Shown piece by piece: positions 1 to 9,139 of a DNA stretch of 64,000 nucleotides (position 1 is the first letter of the stretch; every line of letters begins with the position of its first letter). Under the pieces are notes generated by a model. It saw only the letters and a list, made by a program, of their open reading frames with translations. It made no database searches and had not been told where the DNA came from. Both the position numbers and the translations under genes were made by a program. Source of the stretch: Hymenobacter properus (lineage in GTDB: Bacteria; Bacteroidota; Bacteroidia; Cytophagales; Hymenobacteraceae). The stretch spans positions 868,001 through 932,000 of the forward strand of contig NZ_JADQDP010000003.1 of NCBI RefSeq assembly GCF_015694735.1. Reading direction: 5' to 3'.

Positions 1-726
1 CGTGTAGAGGTAGGCCGACGCGGGCTCAAGCTGGCGCACCGGAAAGTTGGCCACCACGTCCTGAGTCAGGGACGTGGTTTTGGCCAGCAGCATCTTGGTG
101 GAGCGGGCGCTGCCCCAGCATACGGTGGGAAGCCGATTGACAATGGGCCGCACCACATTCCTATTGGGCACGTATTCCACCGACGGCTGGTAGGGCGACT
201 GAATTTCCCAGGTTTCGTTGTAGTCCCAGCGGTAGTATTGCGTGCGGTTGGTGGCGTCGTGGGCGCTCACGTAAATGTTGAGCTTGTTGCTGTTCACGTT
301 CCAGGTCACAGCGTCGATGGGCGGGGTGAGCTTGGCAGCCTCAAAGTCGGAGGCATACTCCTTGCCGCTTGTGAGGTTGAGGTGCAGGCGGTACTTGCGC
401 GTTGGGGCCAGGGTGAGAGGCAGCGAGTTGTAAGTGCCTTTCGTGCTGCTTTCCGTCAGCGGGTAGCGCGCGCCGCCCTCGTCCTCGATGTACACCACGG
501 CCCGCGTCTCCACCGGCGCCGCGCCGGCCGCGCTGATGGCGTAAGTGCGCGAGAGTTTGATGGTGCTCACGCCTGCGGCATTAATGAAGCCATCGACCAC
601 CAACTGGTTTGCGGGCGTGCTGATGACCTCCGGCAGGTAAGCGTCGGTGCAGCCCGCCAGCAGGGCCCCACCCCACACCAGAGCGGCGCAGGCTGAAGCA
701 AGGAAGCGGAGGAGGCGGGACGACAT
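1..726 (-). CDS. DUF4249 family lipoprotein (3' part beyond window)
   Basis: Fourth and most distal member of a tandem DUF4249 array; only the first 242 codons lie in the window and no stop is seen. The N-terminus is a lipoprotein signal ending in LLAGC (lipidated Cys near residue 26), so the mature protein should sit in the outer membrane or on the cell surface. The following stretch (LVVDGFINAAGV, then STIKLSRTYA and APVETRAVVYIEDEGG) matches the other three copies almost residue for residue. DUF4249 proteins commonly neighbour TonB-dependent receptors in Bacteroidota, which suggests a SusD-like accessory role; that role is inferred. Start chosen at the ATG at 726 because it gives the lipoprotein signal. 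It follows the previous copy by 58 bases, so probably the same operon. Confidence 0.9.
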   Translation of the reverse strand, partial: MSSRLLRFLASACAALVWGGALLAGCTDAYLPEVISTPANQLVVDGFINAAGVSTIKLSRTYAISAAGAAPVETRAVVYIEDEGGARYPLTESSTKGTYNSLPLTLAPTRKYRLHLNLTSGKEYASDFEAAKLTPPIDAVTWNVNSNKLNIYVSAHDATNRTQYYRWDYNETWEIQSPYQPSVEYVPNRNVVRPIVNRLPTVCWGSARSTKMLLAKTTSLTQDVVANFPVRQLEPASAYLYT

Positions 727-784
727 GAGACAAAAAGCACGCTTGTGGAAAGAGGTAGGCCTGCTGGCAACCGAAAAGGCAGGG

Positions 785-2014
785 CTACCAAAAAGAAGGC
801 CGCACCGTGGTGCCGCGCGTGCGGCAGTCCACGCAGTCGCGCACCTTGGCAGTGTAGCCCACCACGTCGCCCGCCGAATTACGCGCCCGGGTGATGGGTA
901 TCAGAATGGAATTCTGGCCGAAAGCGGCCAGCAGCACTTCTTCGGGCTTGGGCGGCGGAAACACGCCGGGCGGCGGCACAAACACGGTGTCGGCCGGCAT
1001 GCAGGCCTCGTAGCCACTCACCACCGGCCAGGTGGAGGGCAGGTCGGCGTTGCGAATGAATATGCGCTTTTCGGTGATGGAATGGGCGCTCACAAAGCCC
1101 AACACCACCTCGGTGGGGCTGCTGAGGCTGTGCACGTTGCCGGTGAGCCTGGCCGGCTGCGGGTCGAAAAGCGTGCCGATGCTTTCCGTGTTCTTGCGCA
1201 GCAGCTCCCAATAGCTGTATTCTTCCTGGGTGAGGGCGTGCTGCTGCACCAGGATGCTGTAGCGCGTGTAAAGCCGCTCCGAAGTTGGCAGCAACTGCTG
1301 CACCCGGAAACCGGACACCACGTCCTGCGTCAGGGACGTGGTTTTGGTCAGCAGCACCCGGGTGGCGCGCTCGTTGCCCCAGCACAGGGTGGGGTAGCGC
1401 ACGGTAATGTTGCGGATGGCCCCGCCAAAATATTCAATGTCAGGAGTGTAGGGCGGTCGGATTTCCCAGGTTTCGTCGGTTTCCCAGCGGTAATACTGCG
1501 TGGCATTGGCGGCGTCGTGGGTGCTCACAAGGATGTTGAGGCCGTTGCTGTCGGTGTTCCAGGTTACGGCATCGATGGGCGGGGTGAGCTTGGCGGGCAC
1601 GTAGTCGGAGGCGTATTCTTTGCCGCCGGTCGTGTTCAGGTGCAGGCGGTACTTGCGGGCCGGGTTCAGGGTGAGGGCGGCCGAGGCGTAGGTGCCCTTC
1701 ACGCTGGTTTCCGTGAGCGCATAGCGCGTCCCGCCCTCGTCCTCGATGTAGACCACGGCCCGCGTCTCCACTGGCACGGCGCTTTTCGAGGCCACCGCCT
1801 GCGTGCGCGAGAGGCGGATGGTCGTCACGCCGGCGGTGTTGATGGAGCCGTCGACCACCAGGTAGCTTGAGGGCGCGGTGATGACGTCGGGCATGTACGG
1901 GTCGGTGCACCCGGCTAGCAGGGCCAGTAGCAGGCCCAGGCTGGCCCGGGGGCGGGGCGACGCGTTTCGGAAAATATTCAATGAGCAGGAATAATAGCAG
2001 GAAAGGAAAATCAC
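785..2014 (-). CDS. DUF4249 family lipoprotein
   Basis: Full-length DUF4249 protein of up to 409 aa. Lipoprotein signal ends LLALLAGC. The body shares with its neighbours the motifs YYRWETDETWEI, a TLCWGN block, TRYSILVQQHALT and the C-terminal tail DCVDCRTRGT..RPSFW. The paired Cys of the tail (DCxDC) and the Cys of LCWGN and GYEAC are kept in all complete copies and could form disulfides. The GTG start at 2014 overlaps the upstream stop (GTGA), indicating translational coupling; a TTG at 1983 would give a shorter, more typical signal peptide. Predicted cell-surface protein working with the TonB receptor of the same operon. Substrate unknown. Confidence 0.9.
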   Translation of the reverse strand: MIFLSCYYSCSLNIFRNASPRPRASLGLLLALLAGCTDPYMPDVITAPSSYLVVDGSINTAGVTTIRLSRTQAVASKSAVPVETRAVVYIEDEGGTRYALTETSVKGTYASAALTLNPARKYRLHLNTTGGKEYASDYVPAKLTPPIDAVTWNTDSNGLNILVSTHDAANATQYYRWETDETWEIRPPYTPDIEYFGGAIRNITVRYPTLCWGNERATRVLLTKTTSLTQDVVSGFRVQQLLPTSERLYTRYSILVQQHALTQEEYSYWELLRKNTESIGTLFDPQPARLTGNVHSLSSPTEVVLGFVSAHSITEKRIFIRNADLPSTWPVVSGYEACMPADTVFVPPPGVFPPPKPEEVLLAAFGQNSILIPITRARNSAGDVVGYTAKVRDCVDCRTRGTTVRPSFW

Positions 2015-3204
2015 CAGAAGCTGGGCCGCACCACAGTGCCGCGCGTGCGGCAGTCGATGCAGTCGCGCGGCTTGGCTGAGTAGCCGTACAGGGTGAGCGT
2101 GGTGGGGTTAATCAGCTCGTCGATGGGCAGCACGGTTTGGCTGCCAAAAGCCGAGAACAGTATCGAAGCGGGATTATTGGGCGGGGGCGACCGGTAGAGG
2201 AACACCGTGTCGGGCGGCACGCAGGTTTCGTAGCCGGTGAGCACGATGCCGGGCCGCGGTAAATCGGTGCGGTTGATAAAAATGCGTTTTTCCGCAACCG
2301 AGTGCGCGCCCACGAAGCCCAGGGCCAGCTCGGCGGGGCTGGTGAGGCAGCGCACGTTGCCGGTAAGCTGGGCCGGCAACGGGTCGAAGAGTGTGCCGAT
2401 ACTCTCCGTGTTTTTCTTCAGCAAGTCCCAGTAGGCGTACTCCTCCTTGGTGAGGGCGTGCTGCTGCACCAAAATGCTGTAGCGCGCATACAGCCGCTCC
2501 GAATTAGCCGGCAGCCGCTTCACCCGAAAGTCCGCCACCACGTCTTGGCTGAGCGCCGTGGTTTTGTCGATAAGCACGCTGGTCGATTGGGCATTGCCCC
2601 AGCACAGGGTAGGGTAGGGCACCGCAATGGGACGGATTAGCCGGCTGGCCGTCACGTACTCCACCGTGGGGGCGTAGGGCGGGTGAATTTCCCAGGTTTC
2701 GTCGGTTTCCCAGCGGTAGTAACGCGTGGCGTTAGCGTCGTCGTGGGAGTTCACATAGAAATTCAGCCCATCCTGTTCGACCTGCCAGCGCAGGTTATCC
2801 ACGGCCGGCGTGATTTTGACGGGCACGAAAGCCGAAGCGTACTCCTTGCCCGCCAGCGTGATGATGCGCAGGCGGTACTGGCGGGCCGGGTTCAGTTGCT
2901 GCGCGGTCGAGGCATAGGTGCCCTTCACGCTGCTTTCCGTCAGCACATAGCGGGTGCCGGCGTTGTCTTCCATTGTCACGGCGGCCCGCGTCTCGACGGG
3001 AGCAGCCGCCTTGCTGGCCACGGCATAGGTGCGCGAAAGGCGGATGGTGGTCACGCCCTGCGCATTCAGAAAGCCGTCGACCACCAGGTAGCCCGGCGGC
3101 GACGTGACAACCTCGGGCATGTACGCCTCCGTGCACCCGGCCAGCAACGCCAGGAGCATCAGGCTGATGCCTTGTCGGATAAGACGCAGGGAGGTGGAAA
3201 ACAT
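2011..3204 (-). CDS. DUF4249 family lipoprotein
   Basis: 397-aa DUF4249 protein with a lipoprotein signal (LMLLALLAGC, Cys at about residue 24). It shares with the next copy upstream the blocks GYLVVDGFLNAQGV, AAPVETRAAVT and EYASAFVPVKITPAVDN, so these two are the closest pair of the array. The C-terminal signature DCIDCRTRGT..RPSFW is present. The stop overlaps the GTG start of the following gene by four bases. Probably exported and lipid-anchored as a receptor accessory. The start at 3204 is an ATG directly ahead of the signal peptide; 37 bases separate it from the upstream stop. Confidence 0.92.
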   Translation of the reverse strand: MFSTSLRLIRQGISLMLLALLAGCTEAYMPEVVTSPPGYLVVDGFLNAQGVTTIRLSRTYAVASKAAAPVETRAAVTMEDNAGTRYVLTESSVKGTYASTAQQLNPARQYRLRIITLAGKEYASAFVPVKITPAVDNLRWQVEQDGLNFYVNSHDDANATRYYRWETDETWEIHPPYAPTVEYVTASRLIRPIAVPYPTLCWGNAQSTSVLIDKTTALSQDVVADFRVKRLPANSERLYARYSILVQQHALTKEEYAYWDLLKKNTESIGTLFDPLPAQLTGNVRCLTSPAELALGFVGAHSVAEKRIFINRTDLPRPGIVLTGYETCVPPDTVFLYRSPPPNNPASILFSAFGSQTVLPIDELINPTTLTLYGYSAKPRDCIDCRTRGTVVRPSFW

Positions 3205-3241
3205 AGCGGGTTGGAAAGGAAACGTTGCAGAACCGAACCGA

Positions 3242-4438
3242 CTACCAGAAGCTGGGGCGTGTGGCCGCGCCGCGCGTGCGGCAGTCCACGCAGTCGCGCG
3301 GCTTGGTTGTGTAGCCGCCCAGAAAACCGGCGATATAAATTTCCTCGATGGGCAGCATATTCTGCGGGCCGAAGGCAGTGAGCAACACTTCTTCCGGCTT
3401 AGGAGGCGGCACCATGCCTTTGGGTTTCAAAAACACCGTGTCGGGCGGCACGCAGTTTTCGTAGCCGGAAATGCGCGGCCAACCCGCGGGCAAATCGGTG
3501 CGGCTGATGAAAAGGCGCTTTTCCGAAACAGAGTGGGCACCCACAAAGCCCAGCACTACTTCGTCGGGGCTGGTGAGGCAGCGCACGTTGCCGGTAAGCT
3601 GGGCCGGCTGCGGGTCGAAGAGCGTGCCAATGCTCTCCGTGTTTTTTTTCAACAGTTCCCAATAGGCGTACTCGTCCTTGGTGAGGGCGTGCTGCTGCAC
3701 CAAGATGCTGTAGCGCGTGTAAAGCCGCTCCGAAGCCGGCAGCAGTTGCTTCACCGGAAAGTCCGACACCACGTCTTGGGTCAGGGCCGTGGTTTTGTCG
3801 ATGAGCACCGCATTGGAACGCATGTTGCCGTAGCACACCGTGGGGTAGGGCACCGCGATGGGGCGGATGGCCCGGGCGGCCGTCACGTACTCGACCACCG
3901 GGGCGTAGGGCGGCCTAATCTCCCAGGTTTCGTCGGTTTCCCAGCGGTAGTACTGGGTGGCGTTGGCGGCGTCGTGGGCGCTCACGTAAAAGTTCAGGCC
4001 GTTGCCGTTGATGCGCCAAGTCAGGTTATCCACGGCCGGCGTGATTTTGACGGGCACGAAGGCCGAGGCGTATTCCTTGCCCGCCAGTGTGATGATGCGC
4101 AGGCGGTACTGTCGGTTCAGGTTCAGTTGCTGCGAAGCCGAGGCATAGGTTCCCTTCGTGCTGGTTTCCGCCAGGAGCAGGCGCGCGCCGGTGTTGTCTT
4201 CTATGGTCACGGCGGCCCGCGTCTCGACGGGGGCGGCTGCCTTGCTGGCCACGGCGAAGGCGCGCGAGAGGCGAATGGTGGTCACGCCCTGCGCATTCAG
4301 AAAGCCGTCGACTACCAGGTAGCCCGGCGGCGTGCCGATGACGTCGGGCATGTACGCGTCGGTGCACCCGGCCAGCAACGCCAGCAGCGCGAAACAGCCC
4401 ATCAAGGCCCGGCCAACCGAAAACCCGAAGGTGTTCAT
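3242..4438 (-). CDS. DUF4249 family lipoprotein, first copy after the TonB receptor
   Basis: 398-aa DUF4249 protein with a lipoprotein signal ending LLALLAGC (Cys about residue 25). Its start lies one base after the stop of the TonB-dependent receptor gene, so receptor and lipoprotein are translated from one message. It is nearly colinear with the copy at 2011-3204, and its C-terminal tail is DCVDCRTRGA..RPSFW. In this family the receptor plus DUF4249 arrangement is common, and the lipoprotein is thought to act at the cell surface with the receptor. The ligand cannot be read from sequence. Confidence 0.93.
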   Translation of the reverse strand: MNTFGFSVGRALMGCFALLALLAGCTDAYMPDVIGTPPGYLVVDGFLNAQGVTTIRLSRAFAVASKAAAPVETRAAVTIEDNTGARLLLAETSTKGTYASASQQLNLNRQYRLRIITLAGKEYASAFVPVKITPAVDNLTWRINGNGLNFYVSAHDAANATQYYRWETDETWEIRPPYAPVVEYVTAARAIRPIAVPYPTVCYGNMRSNAVLIDKTTALTQDVVSDFPVKQLLPASERLYTRYSILVQQHALTKDEYAYWELLKKNTESIGTLFDPQPAQLTGNVRCLTSPDEVVLGFVGAHSVSEKRLFISRTDLPAGWPRISGYENCVPPDTVFLKPKGMVPPPKPEEVLLTAFGPQNMLPIEEIYIAGFLGGYTTKPRDCVDCRTRGAATRPSFW

Positions 4439-4439
4439 C

Positions 4440-7205
4440 TTAAAACTTGAAATTGTAGGTGACAGTCGGAATCGGGTTGCCGAAAATGGACAGTTGGTAG
4501 CCCTTGATTTGCCCGCCCACCGATTTGAAGTAGATGGAGTATGGGTTACGGCGGCCGGTGAGGTTGTACACGCCCACCGTCCAGGAGCTGTGGGCCAGTT
4601 TCTTCACCTTGTGGCTGCCCTCAATGTTCAGAGCCAAATCGACGCGGTAGTAGTCGGGCACGCGGTAAGCGTTGCGGTCGGAGTAGTACACGCGCAGCGA
4701 GTTGCCGAGGTAGTACTTGGCCAGCGGCAGCGTGATGGGCCGGCCCGTGCTGTAGTTGAAGTTGACCGAGGTGCTGAAGCGGCGCGAGAAGCGGTAGTTG
4801 CCCACCAGCGTCACATCATGCGGCTTGTCGAAGTTGCTGGGGTAGTACTGCCCGCCGTTCACCATGTCGGAAGTGGTGGCGGCGTTCACCTGCACCAGCG
4901 AGCGGGAGTAGGTGTAGCCCACCCAGCCGTTGAGCTTGCCGGTGAGCTTCTTCACGAAGAACTCCACGCCGTAGGCCTTGCCCTCGGCGTTGATGATGTC
5001 GGTTTCGATGTGGTGGTTGAGCACCAGCGTGGCGCCGCTCTTGTAGTCCACAAAGTCGCGCAGGGTCTTGTAGTAGGTTTCCACCGACAGCTCAATGGTG
5101 TTCGACTTGAAGTTGCGGTAGTAGCCGATGGAGTACTGGTCGCCCACCTGCGGGCGGATGTTGTTGTCGCTCAGCTTCCACACGTCCGTGGGCGACACCG
5201 AGGCCGTGTTCGTGAGCTGGTGAATGTACTGGCGTGTGCGGGTGTAGCTCGCCTTCACCGACGACCTGTCGCTGAGTGAGTAGCGCGCCGACAGCCGGTA
5301 CTCCGGCCCCTGGTACGAGGCCAGCACCTTGTTGGAGCCGTAGCGCACCGTGTCGGTAATGGTGGCTTCGGAGCGCGACTCGCCGGGGGCGTACTGGAGC
5401 ACGTCGCGCGGCCCCAGGGCCTGGAAGAACGAGTAGCGCAAGCCCGCCGAAATGGAAAACCGCGAGGTGATGTCAAACTTATCTGATACGTACAGCGCGC
5501 TTTCCAGGGCGCGCTCCTTGGCCAGCACGTCGGGCCGCACCAGCGACTTGTCGCCCTGCGGCAGGAAGCTGCCCGGCGCAATATTGTAGAGCAGCGTGCT
5601 GCCGCCGAAGTCGATGGTGTGGCGGTTGTTGGGATAGTACGTGAAGTCGGCCTTCAGGCCCGACTGGTTGATGGCGTATTTGAGCTGCGACGCCGACACC
5701 GGGTTTTTGGTGGTCGTCACGTCGTAGTCGTAGTGGCTGTAGGTGCCCGTGAGCACGCCGTAGAGTTGGTTGTTGAAGTTGTGGCGCCACTTCAGGCTGG
5801 CCGCCTGGTTGCGGTAGCTGTAGGTGGTGTCGCTGGCCAGCCGGAACCGGTCGGAGCTGAAGTAGCCCGTGGCGTAAATGGAATTCTTCTCGTTGAACTC
5901 ATGCGTCACGTGGCCCGTGATGTCATAGAACTGGGCCGAGCTTTGGGCGAAATTCTTGTCCGAGAGCTGCTTCAAAATCCAGTCGGAGTAGCTGGCCCGG
6001 CCGCTCACGATGAACGAGCTTTTCTCGTTCATAATGGGCCCTTCCAGCGTGACGCGGCTGGTGAGCGGCCCGATGCCGCCCGCTCCGCCGAACTTCTTCT
6101 TGTTGCCCTCGCGGGTCGTGATGTCGAGCACCGATGCCAGGCGCCCGCCCAGCTTGGCCGGAATGGCACTTTTGTACAGCTCCACGCCCTGCAAAATGTC
6201 GGGGTTGAAGGCGGAGAAGAAGCCGAACAAGTGCGACGGATTGTAGATGGTGGCGTCGTTGAACAGAATCAGGTTCTGGTCGGTGGCGCCGCCGCGCACG
6301 TTGAGGCCGGTGCTGCCCTCGCCCACGGTTTTCACGCCCGGCAGGGTCATGATGACGCGCAGAATATCAGTCTCGCCAAAGGCCGTGGGCACCTGGCGCA
6401 TGGTCTTGATATCCAGCTTCTCCAGGCCCATCTGCATGCCCGATACGTTCTTGTCTTTTTCGGCCTCAATCACCACTTCCTTCAGCGTCACGATGTCTTC
6501 CTCCACCTCAATCTCCAGCTTGCCGTCGCCGCGCAGCACTACCTGCCGCTTGGTGTTCTTAATGCCCAGGCCCCGGATGCGCAGGTCGTGGCGCCCGGCC
6601 GGCAGCGTGAGCGAATAGGAGCCGAACTGGTCGGTGATGGCACCCACCTTCAGCGCCTCGTCGATGATGGATGCCCCAATCACCGGCTCGCCCGACTTCT
6701 GCTCGCGGATGTGGCCGGCCAGCGTCACCTTGCCCGTGCCGCTACCCGAGCCAATCTCGTACACCTTGTATTCGGAGGCACTCACCAGGCGCGAGCGGGT
6801 GGGGGCTGCGGCAGCGGGTTCATCGTCGGCCTGGGCCACGGCGGCCGAAGCAGCCTTGGGCTCGTAGAAATCGGCCGCAGGAGCTGCCGAAATCACTGTG
6901 CCGGCCGTCACGAATACGCGGCGCTCGTCGTCGATAGCGAAGCGGAACTTCGTGTTTTGCAAGGCTTCCTGCAGCACAGTCGGCACGGGCTGGGCCTGCA
7001 CCCGCAGCGTCACAAAGAGGCTGTCCACGGCCGCGGGGTCGAAGTAGAACCGGTAGGCCGTCTGGGCTTCTACCTGGCTGGCAAACTGCTCGAAGAGCAC
7101 GTGGTTGAAGTCACCGGTCACGGTTTTTTCGGCTTGTTGCCCGTAGCTGGTCAGGCTCAGCAGTAGAAAAAACAGGCCGCAGCAAGTGGCGTAGTAATGC
7201 TTCAT
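4440..7205 (-). CDS. TonB-dependent receptor with STN and carboxypeptidase-like regulatory domains
   Basis: 921-aa outer-membrane receptor. Signal peptide at residues 1-22; an STN-like domain (about 27-102, as in FecA-type or sigma-regulating receptors); a long Ala/Pro/Glu linker (about 105-155); a carboxypeptidase D regulatory-like domain (about 160-245); a plug domain containing DILRVIMTLPGVKTVGEG and LNVRGG (about 255-365); then the beta-barrel, ending in the aromatic-rich strand VTYNFKF. TonB/ExbBD energy would drive substrate import. An STN domain often signals to an anti-sigma factor, but no sigma/anti-sigma pair is adjacent here. The gene lies between a 250-aa exported protein and the DUF4249 array, 43 bases after the former, so one operon is likely. 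Confidence 0.95.
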   Translation of the reverse strand: MKHYYATCCGLFFLLLSLTSYGQQAEKTVTGDFNHVLFEQFASQVEAQTAYRFYFDPAAVDSLFVTLRVQAQPVPTVLQEALQNTKFRFAIDDERRVFVTAGTVISAAPAADFYEPKAASAAVAQADDEPAAAAPTRSRLVSASEYKVYEIGSGSGTGKVTLAGHIREQKSGEPVIGASIIDEALKVGAITDQFGSYSLTLPAGRHDLRIRGLGIKNTKRQVVLRGDGKLEIEVEEDIVTLKEVVIEAEKDKNVSGMQMGLEKLDIKTMRQVPTAFGETDILRVIMTLPGVKTVGEGSTGLNVRGGATDQNLILFNDATIYNPSHLFGFFSAFNPDILQGVELYKSAIPAKLGGRLASVLDITTREGNKKKFGGAGGIGPLTSRVTLEGPIMNEKSSFIVSGRASYSDWILKQLSDKNFAQSSAQFYDITGHVTHEFNEKNSIYATGYFSSDRFRLASDTTYSYRNQAASLKWRHNFNNQLYGVLTGTYSHYDYDVTTTKNPVSASQLKYAINQSGLKADFTYYPNNRHTIDFGGSTLLYNIAPGSFLPQGDKSLVRPDVLAKERALESALYVSDKFDITSRFSISAGLRYSFFQALGPRDVLQYAPGESRSEATITDTVRYGSNKVLASYQGPEYRLSARYSLSDRSSVKASYTRTRQYIHQLTNTASVSPTDVWKLSDNNIRPQVGDQYSIGYYRNFKSNTIELSVETYYKTLRDFVDYKSGATLVLNHHIETDIINAEGKAYGVEFFVKKLTGKLNGWVGYTYSRSLVQVNAATTSDMVNGGQYYPSNFDKPHDVTLVGNYRFSRRFSTSVNFNYSTGRPITLPLAKYYLGNSLRVYYSDRNAYRVPDYYRVDLALNIEGSHKVKKLAHSSWTVGVYNLTGRRNPYSIYFKSVGGQIKGYQLSIFGNPIPTVTYNFKF

Positions 7206-7248
7206 GGAAAGGAATAGATAGCGCAGAAAAAAGCAGGGCGGCCGGCGC

Positions 7249-8001
7249 TTAGCGCGTCGTCAGTCCGGAATAGTAGCGGGCCAGCTGCACGAGGGAAGCC
7301 TCAAACTGCGCTTTCTTAAACGACAGCTTTTGCGCTTTCGCATAGTCCTGCATCTCCTTGCCGCGGTCGGCAAACACACGCAGCGCGGTCGATTTGCGGC
7401 TCGCTGGGTAGTAGATGCCGGCTTTTTTGATAAACAGCTCGTCCTGTGAAACAAACTCAACATCAACGCCTTGCTGCACCACCCGCTCTTGCATGCGCTT
7501 GGAGCGCCGGGCCAGCACCTGCACGGTGCTGTCGAGCAGCACTTCGTAGTACCCCGTCTGGATAACGCGGCTATTGGCGCTGTCAGCCACCAGCCGCACA
7601 AAGCGGTGATTGTTGAGCGAGAACGAACCCACGTTTTCGTTCACAAACCGCAGCGACAGCGGGCTGCGGGGCGGCGTCACCACCACCTGGTCGCGCACCA
7701 CGTCGTAGGCCAGCTGCAGGTTGGGGAAGTTGTGGCCGTTGTAGAACACGCTGCCCGGCTGCCGGGTGGGCTCGCCAAAAAATTGGTGCCCCGTTCGTTG
7801 GTGGTAGGGCCTGGCGTAGTCAATGTATTCGGGGCCGTTGTAAAGCTGCGACGACAACGCAAAACCCGTTGCATACTGCTGCTGTGCGGCCCCCACGGCC
7901 GCGGCCAGCGCCGCATCAGGGGCCGCCGCTTGGCCGGCGGCGAAGTGGCCAAACAAAGGGATGCACAGCAATGCCAGGCTGGCAGCGCGGACTAAATTCA
8001 T
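7249..8001 (-). CDS. Exported protein of unknown function, first gene of the receptor operon
   Basis: 250-aa protein with a clear signal peptide (ALLCIPLFGHFAAGQA, cleavage near residue 24). The mature part begins with an Ala-rich helix and then a mixed alpha/beta region (GSVFYNGHNFPNLQLAYDVVRDQVVV, split here only by reading) with Lys-rich helices near the C-terminus. No catalytic motif is recognised. Its position directly upstream of an STN-containing TonB receptor, same strand, suggests a periplasmic partner of the uptake system. The ATG at 8001 is the first start and gives the signal peptide. No TAnnTTTG promoter was found in the 150 bases upstream. Confidence 0.8.
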   Translation of the reverse strand: MNLVRAASLALLCIPLFGHFAAGQAAAPDAALAAAVGAAQQQYATGFALSSQLYNGPEYIDYARPYHQRTGHQFFGEPTRQPGSVFYNGHNFPNLQLAYDVVRDQVVVTPPRSPLSLRFVNENVGSFSLNNHRFVRLVADSANSRVIQTGYYEVLLDSTVQVLARRSKRMQERVVQQGVDVEFVSQDELFIKKAGIYYPASRKSTALRVFADRGKEMQDYAKAQKLSFKKAQFEASLVQLARYYSGLTTR

Positions 8002-8362
8002 GGAAAGGCGGAATGTGGCAGTAAGGAACCCCTAATCTAGGGCCTGAGCGCAATAATTCTGGTTTGGGAGCAGCGGTAAAAGCAAGACTGTGGCTTAGAA
8101 TGCAATAAACCGGCTTTTTGGAAGATAAAATTCTCGCTTAAAAGTCCTAAGGGCGTGCCATAGTGGGGCTATGCCGCCGGCAAGCCCCCGTCCCATCGGC
8201 CCAGCCGATGGATGACCGGTACCAGTCGGGATAGGTTGCCTCGTGGTCGATAATAACATGCGGCAGGATGGCCTGCGGGCTAGGTTTGCCGGCATTCCAA
8301 CCCGCTGCGCGGCCGGGCAACGCCCGGCGCCGGGGTTTTATTTTTATCCGGCTGTCTGCTTT
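8002..8362. other. Divergent intergenic region
   Basis: 361 bases between the receptor operon (minus) and the DUF4197 gene (plus); it must hold both promoters. A TATTTTTA run just upstream of 8363 is one base from the TAnnTTTG -7 consensus. No convincing gene, hairpin or riboswitch is seen. Confidence 0.4.
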
Positions 8363-9100
8363 ATGAAGAACTACTTTTTGCTGCTGGCCCTCGTGCTGGG
8401 CGCTTCCGGCCACGCTTCGGCCCAGATTTCCCTCCCCAAAATCGGCAACATCAAGCTGCCCCCAATGGGCAAAACCACCGGCGCCGCCCCCGGCAGTGTG
8501 AGCAACGCCGAAGCCGCCAATGGCCTCAAGGAAGCCCTCATCCAGGGCATCAGCAAGGGCGCCGACCAGGCCTCGCAAACCGACGGCTTCAACCTGAACT
8601 CGCTCATTCGCATTCCCTTCCCGCCCGATGCGCAGCGCGTGGCCACCAAGCTGCGCGCCCTGGGCCTGGGCAGCCAGGTCGATGCCTTCGAGCTGAGCCT
8701 GAACCGCGGGGCCGAAGACGCCGCCAAGAGCGCCAAGCCCATTTTCCTGAATGCCATCAAGAGCCTGACCTTCACGGACGTGTGGAACATTCTGAGTGGG
8801 CAGCAAGACGCTGCCACGCAGTACCTCAAGCGCACCACGACCGGCCAGCTCACCACGGCGTTTCAGCCCATCATCCAGCAAAGCCTCGATAAGGTGGGCG
8901 CCACCAAGTACTACACCCAGCTCAGCACCACCTACAACCGCATTCCGCTGGTGCAGCCCGTGCAAACCGACCTCAACCAGTACGCCACCGGCAAGGCCAT
9001 CGACGGCTTATTCACGCTCATCGCCCAAGAGGAAGCCAACATCCGCCAAAACCCCGTGGCCCGCACCACCGAGCTGCTGAAAAAGGTGTTTGGCGGTTGA
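8363..9100 (+). CDS. DUF4197 domain-containing exported protein
   Basis: 245-aa protein with a signal peptide (LLALVLGASGHASAQ). The mature protein carries the whole DUF4197 pattern: GLKEALIQGISKG, then LIRIPFPPDAQRVATKLRALGLG, KAKPIFLNAIKSLTF-like text (here SAKPIFLNAIKSLTF), and QQSLDKVGATKYY. The family is alpha-helical and periplasmic, with no known activity. The start is the ATG at 8363 because it opens the signal peptide; an in-frame extension to 8243 has no export signal. It precedes the exonuclease gene by 39 bases on the same strand; co-transcription is possible but the functions show no link. Confidence 0.93.
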   Translation: MKNYFLLLALVLGASGHASAQISLPKIGNIKLPPMGKTTGAAPGSVSNAEAANGLKEALIQGISKGADQASQTDGFNLNSLIRIPFPPDAQRVATKLRALGLGSQVDAFELSLNRGAEDAAKSAKPIFLNAIKSLTFTDVWNILSGQQDAATQYLKRTTTGQLTTAFQPIIQQSLDKVGATKYYTQLSTTYNRIPLVQPVQTDLNQYATGKAIDGLFTLIAQEEANIRQNPVARTTELLKKVFGG

Positions 9101-9139
9101 GCAAGCAGCGGCCGGCAGCCATTGCCCGTACAACCGGCC

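Noticed and set aside
5619-7166. Plus-strand open frame opposite the TonB receptor (about 515 codons)
   Set aside because: No domain; composition is that of an antisense reading of the receptor.
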